This document shows positions 27,653 through 34,483 of a stretch of 34,483 nucleotides of DNA, one piece after another. The translations under genes were made by a program, and so were the position numbers. Where the stretch lies: assembly GCA_029879725.1 (NCBI GenBank), contig JAOUPR010000038.1, forward strand, positions 1 to 34,483, read 5' to 3'. Under the pieces are notes generated by a model. The model saw only the letters and a program-made list of their open reading frames with translations, ran no database searches and had not been told where the DNA came from. The DNA comes from Gemmatimonadota bacterium. GTDB lineage: Bacteria > Gemmatimonadota > Gemmatimonadetes > Longimicrobiales > Gaopeijiaceae. How positions within the stretch are numbered: the stretch's first letter is position 1; each line of letters begins with the position of its first letter.

Positions 27653-28345
27653 GTGGCTGACCGGCTCACCGCGGCGGTGTTCGCCTCGGGTGGCGGGAGC
27701 AATCTCCAGGCCCTCCTCGATCACCAGAGCCTCGACCCGCCCTGGCGCGTCGGCCTCGTGGTGAGCGACCGGGAGGACGCGGGCGCGCTGGAGCGCGCCG
27801 CGCAGGCCGGGGTCGCCACCGTGTGGGTGCCCACGCGTGAGCGCGGACCCGACGACGTCGCCCGGGACACCCTCGCCGCCCTCCGGGGCGCCGGGGTCGA
27901 CGTGATCTTCCTGGCCGGGTACATGAAGCTGGTGCCGGAGGCGGTGGTGCGTGCGTACCGCGGGAAGATCCTCAACATCCATCCCGCGCTCCTCCCCTCC
28001 TTCGGAGGAAAGGGGATGTACGGGATGCACGTGCACCGCGCCGTGGTGGCGTCCGGCGCGCGGATCACCGGGCCCACCGTCCACCTGGTGGACGAGGAGT
28101 ACGACCGGGGGCCCATCGTGGCCCAGTGGCCGGTACCCGTCCTGCCCGGGGACACTCCCGAGGACGTGGCCCGCAGGGTGCTGGAGGCCGAGCATCGGCT
28201 CTATCCCCGGGCGGCCGACCACGTGTGCCGGGCCATCGCGGGGGGCGAGGAGCCCGGCCCCCTCCCGTGGCCGGACACACGCTTCTCCATGAACGAACAC
28301 GAACGGAACACCGGAGACCAGCGCTCCGGTTCGGAGGACGAATGA
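27653..28345 (+). CDS. purN: Phosphoribosylglycinamide formyltransferase
   Basis: Adds a formyl group from 10-formyl-THF to GAR in purine synthesis. 230 aa, slightly longer than E. coli PurN (212) because of a charged C-terminal tail. Landmarks: ASGGGSNLQAL at the start (phosphate loop), FLAGYMKLV, the catalytic NIHPALLPSFGGKGMYG (Asn and His), and the catalytic Asp in GPTVHLVDEEYDRGPIVAQ. A GTG six codons earlier is possible; the GTG at 27653 is preferred because GGAGG lies 8 nt upstream and the family N-terminus begins there. Stop overlaps the purH start (ATGA 28342-28345). Confidence 0.95.
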   Translation: MADRLTAAVFASGGGSNLQALLDHQSLDPPWRVGLVVSDREDAGALERAAQAGVATVWVPTRERGPDDVARDTLAALRGAGVDVIFLAGYMKLVPEAVVRAYRGKILNIHPALLPSFGGKGMYGMHVHRAVVASGARITGPTVHLVDEEYDRGPIVAQWPVPVLPGDTPEDVARRVLEAEHRLYPRAADHVCRAIAGGEEPGPLPWPDTRFSMNEHERNTGDQRSGSEDE

Positions 28346-29991
28346 GCAGCAGGCGAGCGCTTCTCAGCGTATCGGACAAGACGGGGATCGTGGATCTGGC
28401 CAGGTCGCTGGCGGAGCGGGGGTGGGAGATCCTCTCCACGGGAGGCACGGCGAGCTCCATCCGCGAGGCGGGAGTGGCGGTGAAGGAGGTGGCGGAGGTC
28501 ACCGGGCATCCCGAGATGATGGACGGGAGGGTGAAGACGCTGCACCCCGCCATCCACGCCGGGCTGCTGGCGCGGCGCGACCAGGAGCCCGACATGGCCG
28601 CCCTGGCGGAACAGGGGTACGGGGCCATCGACCTGGTGGCCGTCAACCTCTACCCCTTCCGCGAGACCATCGCCCGGGGGGGTGTCGACGTGAAGACCGC
28701 CATGGGGAAGGTGGACATCGGCGGCCCCACCATGATCCGCGCGGCCGCCAAGAACCACCGGGACGTGTGGGTCGTGGTGGACCCCTCCGACTACGACGCC
28801 GTCCTCGCCGCCGTGGACGGGGGGGACGACCCCGCGCTGCGGCGCACGCTGGCCGCGAAGGTCTTTCGCCACATCAGCGCCTACGACCAGGCGGTGGCCG
28901 GATACCTGGAAGGCGAGGAGGCCGCCGAGGACGTGCTCCCCGCCGGGCTCACCCTCGGTCTCCAGCGCGCGCAGACGCTCCGGTACGGCGAGAATCCCGA
29001 CCAGGAGGCCGCCTTCTACGGGCTCGGCGCCCGGGCGGGGCTGGCGGCCCTGGAGCAGCACCACGGGAAGGAGCTTTCGTACAACAACTTCCTGGATCTC
29101 GACGGCGCGCTCCTCTGCCTTTCGCCCTTCGCGTTCTCGCCGCGGCCCGCGGTGTGCATCGTGAAGCACACCACTCCGGCCGGACTGGCCGTGGGCGACA
29201 CGCTGGTGGACGCGTACGAGAAGGCGCTGCGGTGTGACCCCGTGAGCGCCTTCGGATCCGTGATCGCGGTGAACCGTCCCGTGGACGGAGCGACCGCCGA
29301 GGCCATGTCGAAGCTCTTCGTGGAGTGCATCGTGGCGCCGGCGTTCACCGACGCCGCCATGGCGACGCTCACCGCGAAGAAGAATCTCCGCCTCGTGACC
29401 TTCCCGGGTGTGGGAGGCACGCTCCCCTTCGAGCCCGCCGGCGGGTGGTGGGCCGGGGCGGGGGAGGACGAGAAGGCGGCGGCGCGCTTCATCGCCGCCC
29501 ATGGCCGGATTCCCGAAGCACGGGTGCTGCGGAGCGTGTACGGCGGGATGCTCGTCCAGACACCGCCCCTCCCCCCGTTCTACGGAGTGGAGGACGAGGC
29601 CTGGAAGGTGGTGACGGCGCGCGTGCCGACCCCGGCCGAGATGGACGATCTCCGCTTCGCCTGGGCCGCGGTGTTCGGCGTGAAGTCCAACGCCATCCTG
29701 CTGGCGGGGGGATTGGCCACCCTGGGGATCGGAGCCGGACAGATGAGCCGGGTGGACTCGTCGCGCATCGCGGTGAGGAAGGCCGCGGATCAGGCGCTGG
29801 ATCTCCAGGGCGCGGTCCTGGCCTCCGACGCCTTCTTCCCCTTCCGGGACGGGGTGGACGCCGCCGCCGAGGCGGGGGTGGAGGCCATCGTTCAGCCGGG
29901 AGGCTCCATTCGCGACGAGGAGGTCATCGCGGCCGCGGACGAGCACGGGATCGCCATGGTGTTCACGGGGCGGAGGCTGTTCCGGCACTGA
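28342..29991 (+). CDS. purH: Bifunctional AICAR formyltransferase / IMP cyclohydrolase
   Basis: Last two steps of purine synthesis in one polypeptide of 549 aa. The N-terminal MGS-like cyclohydrolase domain ([45 protein letters not shown]) is followed by the AICAR transformylase domain ([37 protein letters not shown] with the catalytic Lys-His, SNAILLAGG and the C-terminal FFPFRDGVD). KHxxPAG rather than KHxNPCG at the active site is an accepted variant, as in human ATIC. The ATG has GGAGG a few nt upstream inside purN and overlaps its stop, so expression is coupled. A G-rich tract and a hairpin follow the stop. Confidence 0.97.
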   Translation: MSSRRALLSVSDKTGIVDLARSLAERGWEILSTGGTASSIREAGVAVKEVAEVTGHPEMMDGRVKTLHPAIHAGLLARRDQEPDMAALAEQGYGAIDLVAVNLYPFRETIARGGVDVKTAMGKVDIGGPTMIRAAAKNHRDVWVVVDPSDYDAVLAAVDGGDDPALRRTLAAKVFRHISAYDQAVAGYLEGEEAAEDVLPAGLTLGLQRAQTLRYGENPDQEAAFYGLGARAGLAALEQHHGKELSYNNFLDLDGALLCLSPFAFSPRPAVCIVKHTTPAGLAVGDTLVDAYEKALRCDPVSAFGSVIAVNRPVDGATAEAMSKLFVECIVAPAFTDAAMATLTAKKNLRLVTFPGVGGTLPFEPAGGWWAGAGEDEKAAARFIAAHGRIPEARVLRSVYGGMLVQTPPLPPFYGVEDEAWKVVTARVPTPAEMDDLRFAWAAVFGVKSNAILLAGGLATLGIGAGQMSRVDSSRIAVRKAADQALDLQGAVLASDAFFPFRDGVDAAAEAGVEAIVQPGGSIRDEEVIAAADEHGIAMVFTGRRLFRH

Positions 29992-30031
29992 GGGAGGGGG
30001 TGGGGACAGGGTGGGTGGGGGTGGACGTGGT
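29992..30031 (+). other. G-rich tract with G-quadruplex potential
   Basis: Immediately after the purH stop the + strand carries at least five runs of three or more G in about 40 nt, separated by loops of 1-3 nt (A, T, ACA, T, T). This fits the canonical G3+N1-7 rule. It would lie in the 3' end of the purH mRNA. Confidence 0.5.
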
Positions 30032-30058
30032 GGCCCCCTGAAGACGATGTGAAGCGAA

Positions 30059-30089
30059 AGGGGCCGGGTCCATGGCGGATCCGGCCCCT
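30059..30089. terminator. Bidirectional hairpin terminator between purH and the TlpA-like gene
   Basis: AGGGGCCGGGTCC (30059-30071), loop ATGGC, then GGATCCGGCCCCT (30077-30089) form a 13-bp stem with one G-T pair. Read on the - strand the stem is followed by TTTCGCTTC, a T-rich tail; on the + strand no T-run follows. It sits between two convergent genes. Confidence 0.7.
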
Positions 30090-30102
30090 CGCCGTCTCCC
30101 CG

Positions 30103-30678
30103 CTACTCCACCGTGGCGTCGTCCCTCAATCGGTCCACCGCCGCGTCCAGTGCCGGCCCGGTGAAGTACCCCACCACCTTGTGGCGGAGGACTCCGTCGC
30201 GGTCGATGATGAAGGTCGTGGGAATCCCGGGGATCCCTCCGAAGGCCGCGCGATGCGCGTCGGTGGCCCGACCCACCGGGTAGGTGATGCCGCGCTCCGC
30301 CAGGAAGGCCCGGATGGGGGCGTCGCTCCCCTGATCGGTGGAGAGGCCCACCACCACGACGCCCTCACCGCCGGATCGCTCGTGCAGCTCCTGGAAGTTG
30401 GGCATCTCGAGCCGGCAGGGCGGGCACCACGTCGCCCAGAAGTTCACCACCACCACCTTGCCGGCCAGGTCCTCCGGCGTGAGGAGGTCCCCGTCGAGGG
30501 TGACCACGTCGAACACCGGCGCCGCGCCGAGAGACGGCCCCACCCCCGTGAGCGCGCCGATCTGCGGTGCCGTGCGCACCACGACGAAGCCGACGAGCAC
30601 CACCCACACGACCCGCTCCACCCAGGAGAGGAGGGTCCGCCATCGGGAGAGGAGAGGGGATGCGTCGGTGTCGGACAA
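30103..30678 (-). CDS. Membrane-anchored TlpA-like thiol-disulfide oxidoreductase
   Basis: About 191 aa from a TTG at 30678. One membrane anchor near 20-35 ([14 protein letters not shown]), then a thioredoxin domain facing the periplasm: [16 protein letters not shown] with active site WCPPC (84-88), GLSTDQGSD, and the cis-Pro in [12 protein letters not shown]. TlpA/ResA-type proteins reduce disulfides, for example in cytochrome c maturation. The frame is open to a GTG at 30801, but codons there use many A or T third positions, unlike the rest of the gene, so the longer start is doubted. No good SD marks any start; a GTG near 30624 is also possible. It is divergent from the tRNA-Ser gene and convergent with purH. 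Confidence 0.82.
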   Translation of the reverse strand: MSDTDASPLLSRWRTLLSWVERVVWVVLVGFVVVRTAPQIGALTGVGPSLGAAPVFDVVTLDGDLLTPEDLAGKVVVVNFWATWCPPCRLEMPNFQELHERSGGEGVVVVGLSTDQGSDAPIRAFLAERGITYPVGRATDAHRAAFGGIPGIPTTFIIDRDGVLRHKVVGYFTGPALDAAVDRLRDDATVE

Positions 30679-30822
30679 TGGTCGGGCCGGGCGAAGGAGA
30701 GGTGAGGGCGAAGGAACACGCGCGCCCCCTACAACCCACCCCGGAGGCCCGGGGTTCCGGAGGCCGGTTGAAGCCGCCCCTCGCCGGCACCATCTTTCCA
30801 CCCACGCCCACCGAGGCGTACA

Positions 30823-30906
30823 GGAGGGGTGGCAGAGCGGTTCAATGCACCGGTCTTGAAAACCGGCGGGCGCAAGCCCTCGTGGGTTCGAATCCCACCC
30901 CCTCCG
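30823..30906 (+). tRNA. tRNA-Ser (anticodon UGA)
   Basis: A full cloverleaf folds. Acceptor GGAGGGG (30823-30829) pairs with CCCCTCC (30899-30905), discriminator G at 30906. A short D stem, then anticodon stem CCGGT / ACCGG around loop CTTGAAA, anticodon TGA, reading UCA codons. A long variable arm GGGC-GCAA-GCCC marks a class II (Ser) tRNA. T stem GTGGG / CCCAC around TTCGAAT. The CCA is not encoded. The anticodon is UGA, not UCA, so this is not tRNA-Sec. Confidence 0.96.
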
Positions 30907-31188
30907 TAGTCAGCGCCCAGCGGGTGGGGCGCCCGAAGAGGTGTCCCGGCCCTCGGGTCGAACCCACTCGATCTTCGCAGAAGATCGCAGAGTGGGTTTG
31001 GCTCGGAGCGAGGGAACCGAGTGGAGAGCACCGAGGATGCGCCGGAGGCGCACCGGAGGTGAATCCCACCCCCTCCGTAATCAGCGCCCAGCGGGTGGGG
31101 CGCCCGAAGAGGTGTCCCGGCCCTCGGGGCGAACCCACTCGATCTTCGCAGAAGATCGCAGAGTGGGTTTGGCTCGGAGCGAGGGAAC
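30890..31188 (+). repeat. Direct repeat of 171-bp period beginning in the tRNA-Ser 3' end
   Basis: Bases 30890-31017 and 31061-31188 are nearly identical (128 bp, two mismatches at 30909/31080 and 30958/31129). The first 17 bases, GAATCCCACCCCCTCCG, are the last 17 nt of tRNA-Ser, so the second copy carries a tRNA tail without a tRNA body. The first unit has a 43-bp tail (31018-31060) that the second lacks. Each copy holds a hairpin: AACCCACTCGATCTTC with GAAGATC-gca-GAGTGGGTT (30961-30998 and 31132-31169), which may terminate tRNA transcription. No protein gene is convincing here. The rest to 31263 shows nothing. Confidence 0.9.
31015..31059 (+). repeat. Dispersed 45-bp repeat, copy 1
   Basis: The tail of the first 171-bp unit reads AACCGAGTGGAGAGCACCGA, then GGATGCGCCGGAGGCG and CACCGGAGG. 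It recurs at 32043-32087 in the same orientation with two mismatches. Confidence 0.75.
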
Positions 31189-31263
31189 GGTTCGCCGTTC
31201 TACTGCGCGCCACTGTGATCTCGCGCGACCGTAGCGACGGCCGATCGGAACAACACCCGCACC

Positions 31264-31533
31264 CTACCGGCGTGTCGAGTCCTTCGTCAGGGAATCCGGA
31301 AGTTCGTCACCAGGACCCGGGGTGCCAGACGGAACCTCTGCGAGCGCAGCCAGGAACGCCTCTCGTGACCCTCGTGAAGCCCGCTCTTTCAGATACGACA
31401 CCGTGTCGAGGGCCGAAATCTTTTCCGCCAACGCCGTCGCGATCAGTTGATTGATCGAAACGCCCTCTTCTTTCGCCAACTCCCGCGCCCGCTGGTGCAG
31501 CGATTCCGGAAGTCTCAGGCTCATCGTCGTCAT
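31264..31533 (-). CDS. Ribbon-helix-helix antitoxin-type protein
   Basis: 89 aa. The N-terminal half, MSLRLPESLHQRARELAKEE then GVSINQLIATALAEKI, is a CopG/HicB-type ribbon-helix-helix DNA-binding domain: a short beta strand for dimerisation, then two helices. The C-terminal half is acidic and Ser/Pro-rich (GTPGPGDELPDSL), as expected for a disordered antitoxin tail that blocks a toxin. A strong SD, GGAGGAG, lies about 5 nt before the ATG. It is the second gene of the pair: its ATG overlaps the stop of the PIN gene (31530-31533). It likely binds the operator upstream of the PIN gene. Confidence 0.85.
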   Translation of the reverse strand: MTTMSLRLPESLHQRARELAKEEGVSINQLIATALAEKISALDTVSYLKERASRGSREAFLAALAEVPSGTPGPGDELPDSLTKDSTRR

Positions 31534-31949
31534 TTCATCTCCTCCAACTCCAACAGGAAGGCCCCCGGTCGAATCACCCGAATCCCGAAGCGATCTTCCA
31601 CTCCCGCGAAGTCACGCACGTTGTGCGTCACAATCGCTGATACGTGGGCGCCCACCGCCACTTCCAGCACCATCTCGTCCCCTGGGTCCCGCAAGAACGG
31701 GCGCCACAGGTAATAGATCTCACGTAGGTCCCCGACAACGCAAAGATAGTCCAGGACGGCATCGATCCGGTTGTCCTCGACTCTCCCGAGTCGCCTCAGT
31801 GCCGATTCATACTCCAAGACCAACGGAACGGAGAGGCTACACCGGAACGGTGCCTCCGGCCCCACCATCGAAAGAACCCGGAACGACGCACCCTCCCGAG
31901 ATCGGAAGGCAGCCACGAGGATGTTTGTGTCGAGGACGACCCGGATCAT
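31530..31949 (-). CDS. PIN-domain ribonuclease, putative toxin
   Basis: 139 aa, PIN fold (putative toxin-antitoxin toxin component, COG1569 type). Metal-site acids are in place: D7 (VVLDTNILVAAF), E46 (PLVLEYESAL), D91 (DPGDEMVLEVAV) and D113 (THNVRDFAG). PIN toxins cut RNA, for example tRNA or mRNA; the target here is unknown. The order is toxin first, then antitoxin, the reverse of VapBC. No SD precedes the ATG at 31949, and the candidate -10 lies only 5 nt before it, so the message may start at or near the ATG. Third positions are less GC-biased than in the core genes, which fits horizontal gain. Confidence 0.86.
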   Translation of the reverse strand: MIRVVLDTNILVAAFRSREGASFRVLSMVGPEAPFRCSLSVPLVLEYESALRRLGRVEDNRIDAVLDYLCVVGDLREIYYLWRPFLRDPGDEMVLEVAVGAHVSAIVTHNVRDFAGVEDRFGIRVIRPGAFLLELEEMK

Positions 31950-31951
31950 GT

Positions 31952-31984
31952 GGTATGATATACGATACCGGACCAAGGACACAA
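31952..31984 (-). promoter_or_regulatory. Promoter with palindromic operator for the PIN/RHH pair
   Basis: On the - strand TTGTGT (31984-31979) is 18 nt from TATCAT (31960-31955). An 18-bp imperfect palindrome, GGTATGATATACGATACC (31952-31969, 14 of 18 bases symmetrical), covers the -10 element, a typical position for autorepression by a ribbon-helix-helix antitoxin. The AT-rich sequence stands out from its surroundings. Confidence 0.5.
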
Positions 31985-32042
31985 GAGGTCCCGCGCGGTC
32001 GCCGGCATCGACTCGCTTCCCCGGGCTTCGGCGTGTTGTTCC

Positions 32043-32087
32043 AACCGAGCGGAGAGCACCGAGGATGCGCCGGAGGTGCACCGGAGG
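32043..32087 (+). repeat. Dispersed 45-bp repeat, copy 2
   Basis: Same orientation as 31015-31059, with two differences (C for T and T for C). It lies in the 260-bp gap between the PIN promoter and the padR promoter. The rest of that gap shows no gene. Confidence 0.75.
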
Positions 32088-32210
32088 GATTCCCCGACCA
32101 GTTCCAGGTGACCTCCCCCGCGGTGAGAACGATCCACGTTCATCGAGCGACGTCGCGGGATACTGTGCCGGGGCTCCGGCCAACCAGGGATGGAGCAGGT
32201 CGGGACATCG

Positions 32211-32239
32211 TTGACATACATAGAACCACAATGCATACT
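32211..32239 (+). promoter_or_regulatory. Strong sigma70-type promoter for the PadR gene
   Basis: TTGACA (32211-32216), exactly 17 nt, then CATACT (32234-32239). The -35 is a perfect match and the -10 matches 4 of 6 bases. The stretch is unusually AT-rich for the window. The overlapping ATGCAT (32231-32236) may be part of a PadR operator. The padR start lies about 55 nt downstream. Confidence 0.7.
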
Positions 32240-32293
32240 GCTGCCAGGTATTCGTGCCGTCGACGTCACCGTCGTCGTTGGAGGGGGGAGTTC

Positions 32294-32680
32294 ATGGGAA
32301 TCAGCAAGGATCTCATTGCCGCGTCGTCGACCCCGATGGTGCTGGCGATCCTGGCCGAGGCGGACAGCTACGGCTACGCCATCCTCAAACGAGTTCAGGA
32401 GCTGTCCGGAGGACGGATGGAGTGGACGGACGGGATGCTCTATCCCGTGCTGCATCGACTCGAGCGGCTCGGCCACATCGAGGCACGGTGGGTCGTCGCG
32501 GACACCGGCCGGCGCCGGAAGTACTACCGGATCACGTCTCGTGGGCGAACCCAACTCGCGGAGGAGCGCAGGCAGTGGCAAGCCGTGGACGCCACCCTCC
32601 GGGAAATCTGGTCCGCGCTCCGCAGTGCCATCCCCGACGACGACCCGACGGCGGCCACGCCACTTCCACAGGGGGCATGA
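32294..32680 (+). CDS. PadR family transcriptional regulator
   Basis: 128 aa winged-helix repressor. The N-terminal domain (about 8-85) carries the family signature: MVLAILAEADSYGYAILKRV, then MEWTDGMLYPVLHRLERLGHIEARW and RRRKYYRITSRGRTQLAEE (wing and recognition helix). The C-terminal helix (WQAVDATLREIWSAL) would dimerise. The frame is open far upstream, but the ATG at 32294 is preceded by GGAG and begins the domain. The next gene starts 3 nt after its stop, so the pair is co-transcribed. PadR proteins next to HAAS-domain membrane proteins are a known pairing in which the membrane protein is thought to relay a signal to the regulator; the inducer is unknown. Confidence 0.92.
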   Translation: MGISKDLIAASSTPMVLAILAEADSYGYAILKRVQELSGGRMEWTDGMLYPVLHRLERLGHIEARWVVADTGRRRKYYRITSRGRTQLAEERRQWQAVDATLREIWSALRSAIPDDDPTAATPLPQGA

Positions 32681-32683
32681 ACG

Positions 32684-34054
32684 ATGCCGGCTCCGGATCA
32701 CGCGGTATCCCTGGAAGAGCAGATCGACCAATGGCGGAGCTATCTGCGCCGCCGGCAGGCGATCCAACCCAACGACATCACCGAGTTGGAAGACCACCTG
32801 CGCGAGCAGGTCGCGGGTCTGGCCGACTCGGGCCTCACCACGGATGAAGCGTTCCTGGTGGCGGTCAAGCGCATGGGTGACCTCGACACGCTCTCGCGCG
32901 AGTTCGCGCGCGAGCACTCGGACCGCCTGTGGAAACAACTCGTGGTCGCGGCCCCGGATTCCGGGGAGGCCATTCCGCGGGCTCGGACGGATGCCGTCGT
33001 CGCCTTCTGTCTCGCCGTGGGGGCGGCCGTGGCCATCAAGCTGCCGGCGGCTTTCGGGATCCAACTGAACCAGGACACCGGCTTCTACGTCCGGAATCTG
33101 GGTCTCTTCGTCCTTCCCCTCCTGACCGGCTACTTCGTCTGGAAACGGAGGATGGGGGCCGGCATGATCCGTCGGCTGGCCGTGGCGTTCGTGGTGGCGG
33201 GGGTCTTCGCGAACATCTATCCGCTCGTCCCCGATGGGTACACGGAGGTGCTTTCGGCGCTGCACCTTCCCATCGTGCTCTGGCTGCTCGTGGGCGTCGC
33301 CTACGCGGCGGACCGGTGGCGCGAAATGGACGGGCGCATGGACTTCATCCGCTTCTCGGGAGAGTTCTTCATCTACTACGTGCTCATCGCTCTCGGTGGC
33401 GGGGTCCTGACCGGGTTCATGGCCATGATCTTCCAGTCCATCGCCATCGACATCGAGCCCTTCTTCGAGTCGTGGTTGCTTCCGTGCGGCGCCATGGGCG
33501 CGGTGGTGGTCGCCGCCTGGCTCGTGGAGGCGAAGCAGAGCGTGATCGAGAACATGGCGCCCGTGCTGACGCGCCTCTTCACGCCGCTCTTCGTGGCCGT
33601 CCTGGTGGCCTTCCTGGCGACCTCACTGTGGACCGGTCGTGGAGTCGCCATCGAGCGGGAAGTCCTCATCGCGTTCGACCTCCTCCTGGTCGTGGTCCTG
33701 GGCCTCCTCCTCTACTCCCTCTCCGCCCGTGATCCGAGGTCGCCTCCCGGCATCTTCGATGGGCTCCAGGTCGTGTTGCTGGTCAGCGCGTTGCTCGCCG
33801 ACGCCCTGGCGCTGTGGGCCATCGCCGCACGCATCTCGGAGTTCGGGTTCACCCCGAACCGCGTGGCAGCGCTGGGCGAGAACGTCATCCTCCTGGTGAA
33901 TCTCACCTGGTCCACCGTCCTCTACGTGAGCTTCCTGCGAGGGCGGGCCCCGTTCTCGAGCCTCGAACGCTGGCAGACGGACTACCTGCCGGTCTACGGC
34001 GTGTGGGCCGTGACCGTCGTGACCGTCTTTCCGGTGGTGTTCGGGTACGTCTGA
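32684..34054 (+). CDS. Multi-pass membrane protein with N-terminal HAAS (permease-prefix) domain
   Basis: 456 aa. The N-terminal part (about 8-90; EEQIDQWRSYLRRRQAI, ITELEDHLREQVAGL, LTTDEAFLVAVKRMGDLDTLSREFAREH) is the alpha-helical HAAS or permease-prefix domain that accompanies PadR regulators. The rest has about nine or ten membrane helices. The stretch ISEFGFTPNRVAALGENV near the C-terminus resembles DUF4153 membrane proteins. There are no FtsX/MacB permease features, so it is not one of the usual ADOP-type ABC permeases. The start follows padR by 3 nt. A role as membrane sensor or stress-linked membrane protein is an inference. Confidence 0.8.
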   Translation: MPAPDHAVSLEEQIDQWRSYLRRRQAIQPNDITELEDHLREQVAGLADSGLTTDEAFLVAVKRMGDLDTLSREFAREHSDRLWKQLVVAAPDSGEAIPRARTDAVVAFCLAVGAAVAIKLPAAFGIQLNQDTGFYVRNLGLFVLPLLTGYFVWKRRMGAGMIRRLAVAFVVAGVFANIYPLVPDGYTEVLSALHLPIVLWLLVGVAYAADRWREMDGRMDFIRFSGEFFIYYVLIALGGGVLTGFMAMIFQSIAIDIEPFFESWLLPCGAMGAVVVAAWLVEAKQSVIENMAPVLTRLFTPLFVAVLVAFLATSLWTGRGVAIEREVLIAFDLLLVVVLGLLLYSLSARDPRSPPGIFDGLQVVLLVSALLADALALWAIAARISEFGFTPNRVAALGENVILLVNLTWSTVLYVSFLRGRAPFSSLERWQTDYLPVYGVWAVTVVTVFPVVFGYV

Positions 34055-34465
34055 GCACGGGACGCGGCCCGGTCCCGAGAACTCCCTTCGAGCGATGCCG
34101 TCCACGACCTGGTTGCCCGCATCCGCCGTCCGGGCGGATCATGATCGGCACGTCGGCCACGGTGTCCCATCGCGTGCGGTTCCGGTATCGGAGATGCTCT
34201 CGGGATCGAAGATGGTGGCCACTCCATCCCAGGTCTCGATCACCGGAGTCCCGCACCCCGCGCCCTCGATCGGACGTTCGAGACCATTCTCTTCGTCGTC
34301 GGCGTCACCGTGATCCAGTGAGGTCTCCGAAGGGACGGGAACGCGCCCCGCTCGGATGACCACGCCGGGGCCGTTCCGACCCTGGCGACGCACCCTCCCA
34401 GCCCGCACATTCAACGACTCGGGAGCACCGAGCGTTGGACGCACGTCGGAGAATAAGGGGGGGGT
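34055..34465. other. 411-bp stretch without a recognised gene
   Basis: Both strands are open in short frames only. A 101-codon frame on the - strand (34139-34444) has a C-terminal part that reads GTPVIETWDGVATIFDPESI, which looks weakly protein-like, but no family is recognised and no SD precedes it. It may be a gene remnant, since the codon bias of the core genes is absent. Nothing else is seen. Confidence 0.4.
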
Positions 34466-34483
34466 ATGTCCGAGAGTGTCGAG
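34466..34483 (+). CDS. Probable start of a gene cut by the window end
   Basis: ATG at 34466 follows AAGGGGGGGG (34455-34464), a strong SD-like stretch one base away, and opens a frame reading MSESVE before the window ends. Too short to assign. The spacing is tighter than usual, so it is uncertain. Confidence 0.3.

Noticed and set aside
30823-30906. tRNA-Sec, given the nearby selA
   Set aside because: The anticodon is UGA with a 7-bp acceptor stem and a short D stem, so it is tRNA-Ser. tRNA-Sec would have UCA and an 8-bp acceptor.
30890-31188. CRISPR array
   Set aside because: Only two long units (128 bp) with no short repeat-spacer pattern and no cas genes.
30842-31213. A 123-codon - strand frame over the tRNA and repeats
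   Set aside because: It crosses the tRNA gene and consists of the repeat translated twice; no coding bias.
34139-34444. A 101-codon - strand gene in the last gap
   Set aside because: No SD and no known motif; the codon bias is unlike the core genes. Kept only as a possible remnant.

Overview
The window is a dense, GC-rich (about 70%) bacterial chromosome segment. Almost every gene is on the + strand, with frequent 4-nt ATGA/GTGA stop-start overlaps. Third codon positions are nearly all G or C. The gene content suggests a Gemmatimonadota bacterium or a close relative: ClpB, a DUF4159 / DUF4175-like / TPR / 'AsnB-like' envelope operon, an LL-diaminopimelate aminotransferase-type enzyme, SelA, and a PadR plus HAAS (permease-prefix) membrane protein. 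This assignment is an inference from gene content, not from a marker-gene tree.

Layout. 1-363: C-terminal end of an M48 metalloprotease. 508-3745: the ClpB disaggregase, then a small lipoprotein. 3750-4582: divergent methylmalonyl-CoA epimerase (-) and thioredoxin (+). 4583-4715: an array of RNA hairpins. 4716-12607: a tightly coupled five-gene operon: rsmI, DUF4159, a giant DUF4175-like coiled-coil membrane protein, an exported TPR protein, and an exported protein of the family often mislabelled 'asparagine synthetase B'. 12615-15242: a DinG-type helicase with an N-terminal JAB/JAMM (RadC-like) domain. 15347-19787: a small membrane protein, a FAHD1-like hydrolase, a class-I aminotransferase, a TonB-like single-pass protein and a tandem HD-GYP protein. 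19893-29991: housekeeping genes valS, an Ig-like lipoprotein, selA, an A-type Fe-S carrier, nadA, an MBL-fold hydrolase, purN and purH. 30103-30678: a membrane-anchored TlpA-like thioredoxin on the - strand.

From 30823 on the window becomes accessory in character. tRNA-Ser(UGA) is followed by a 171-bp-period direct repeat whose second copy carries the last 17 nt of the tRNA. This is reminiscent of the tyrT/rtT repeats of E. coli. Next come a toxin-first PIN / ribbon-helix-helix pair on the - strand, a third partial copy of the repeat tail, and a PadR regulator plus HAAS-domain multi-pass membrane protein behind a clear sigma70-type promoter. The last ~430 bp hold no gene I recognise, except a probable start codon at 34466.

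Working together: the 4716-12607 block is probably one translationally coupled transcript. It encodes a cytoplasmic rRNA methylase and four envelope proteins, two of which I judge GATase/ThuA-like in fold. The most interesting items are this envelope operon, the JAB-DinG fusion (which has also lost one expected Fe-S cysteine), and the tRNA-derived repeat array next to the toxin-antitoxin pair.
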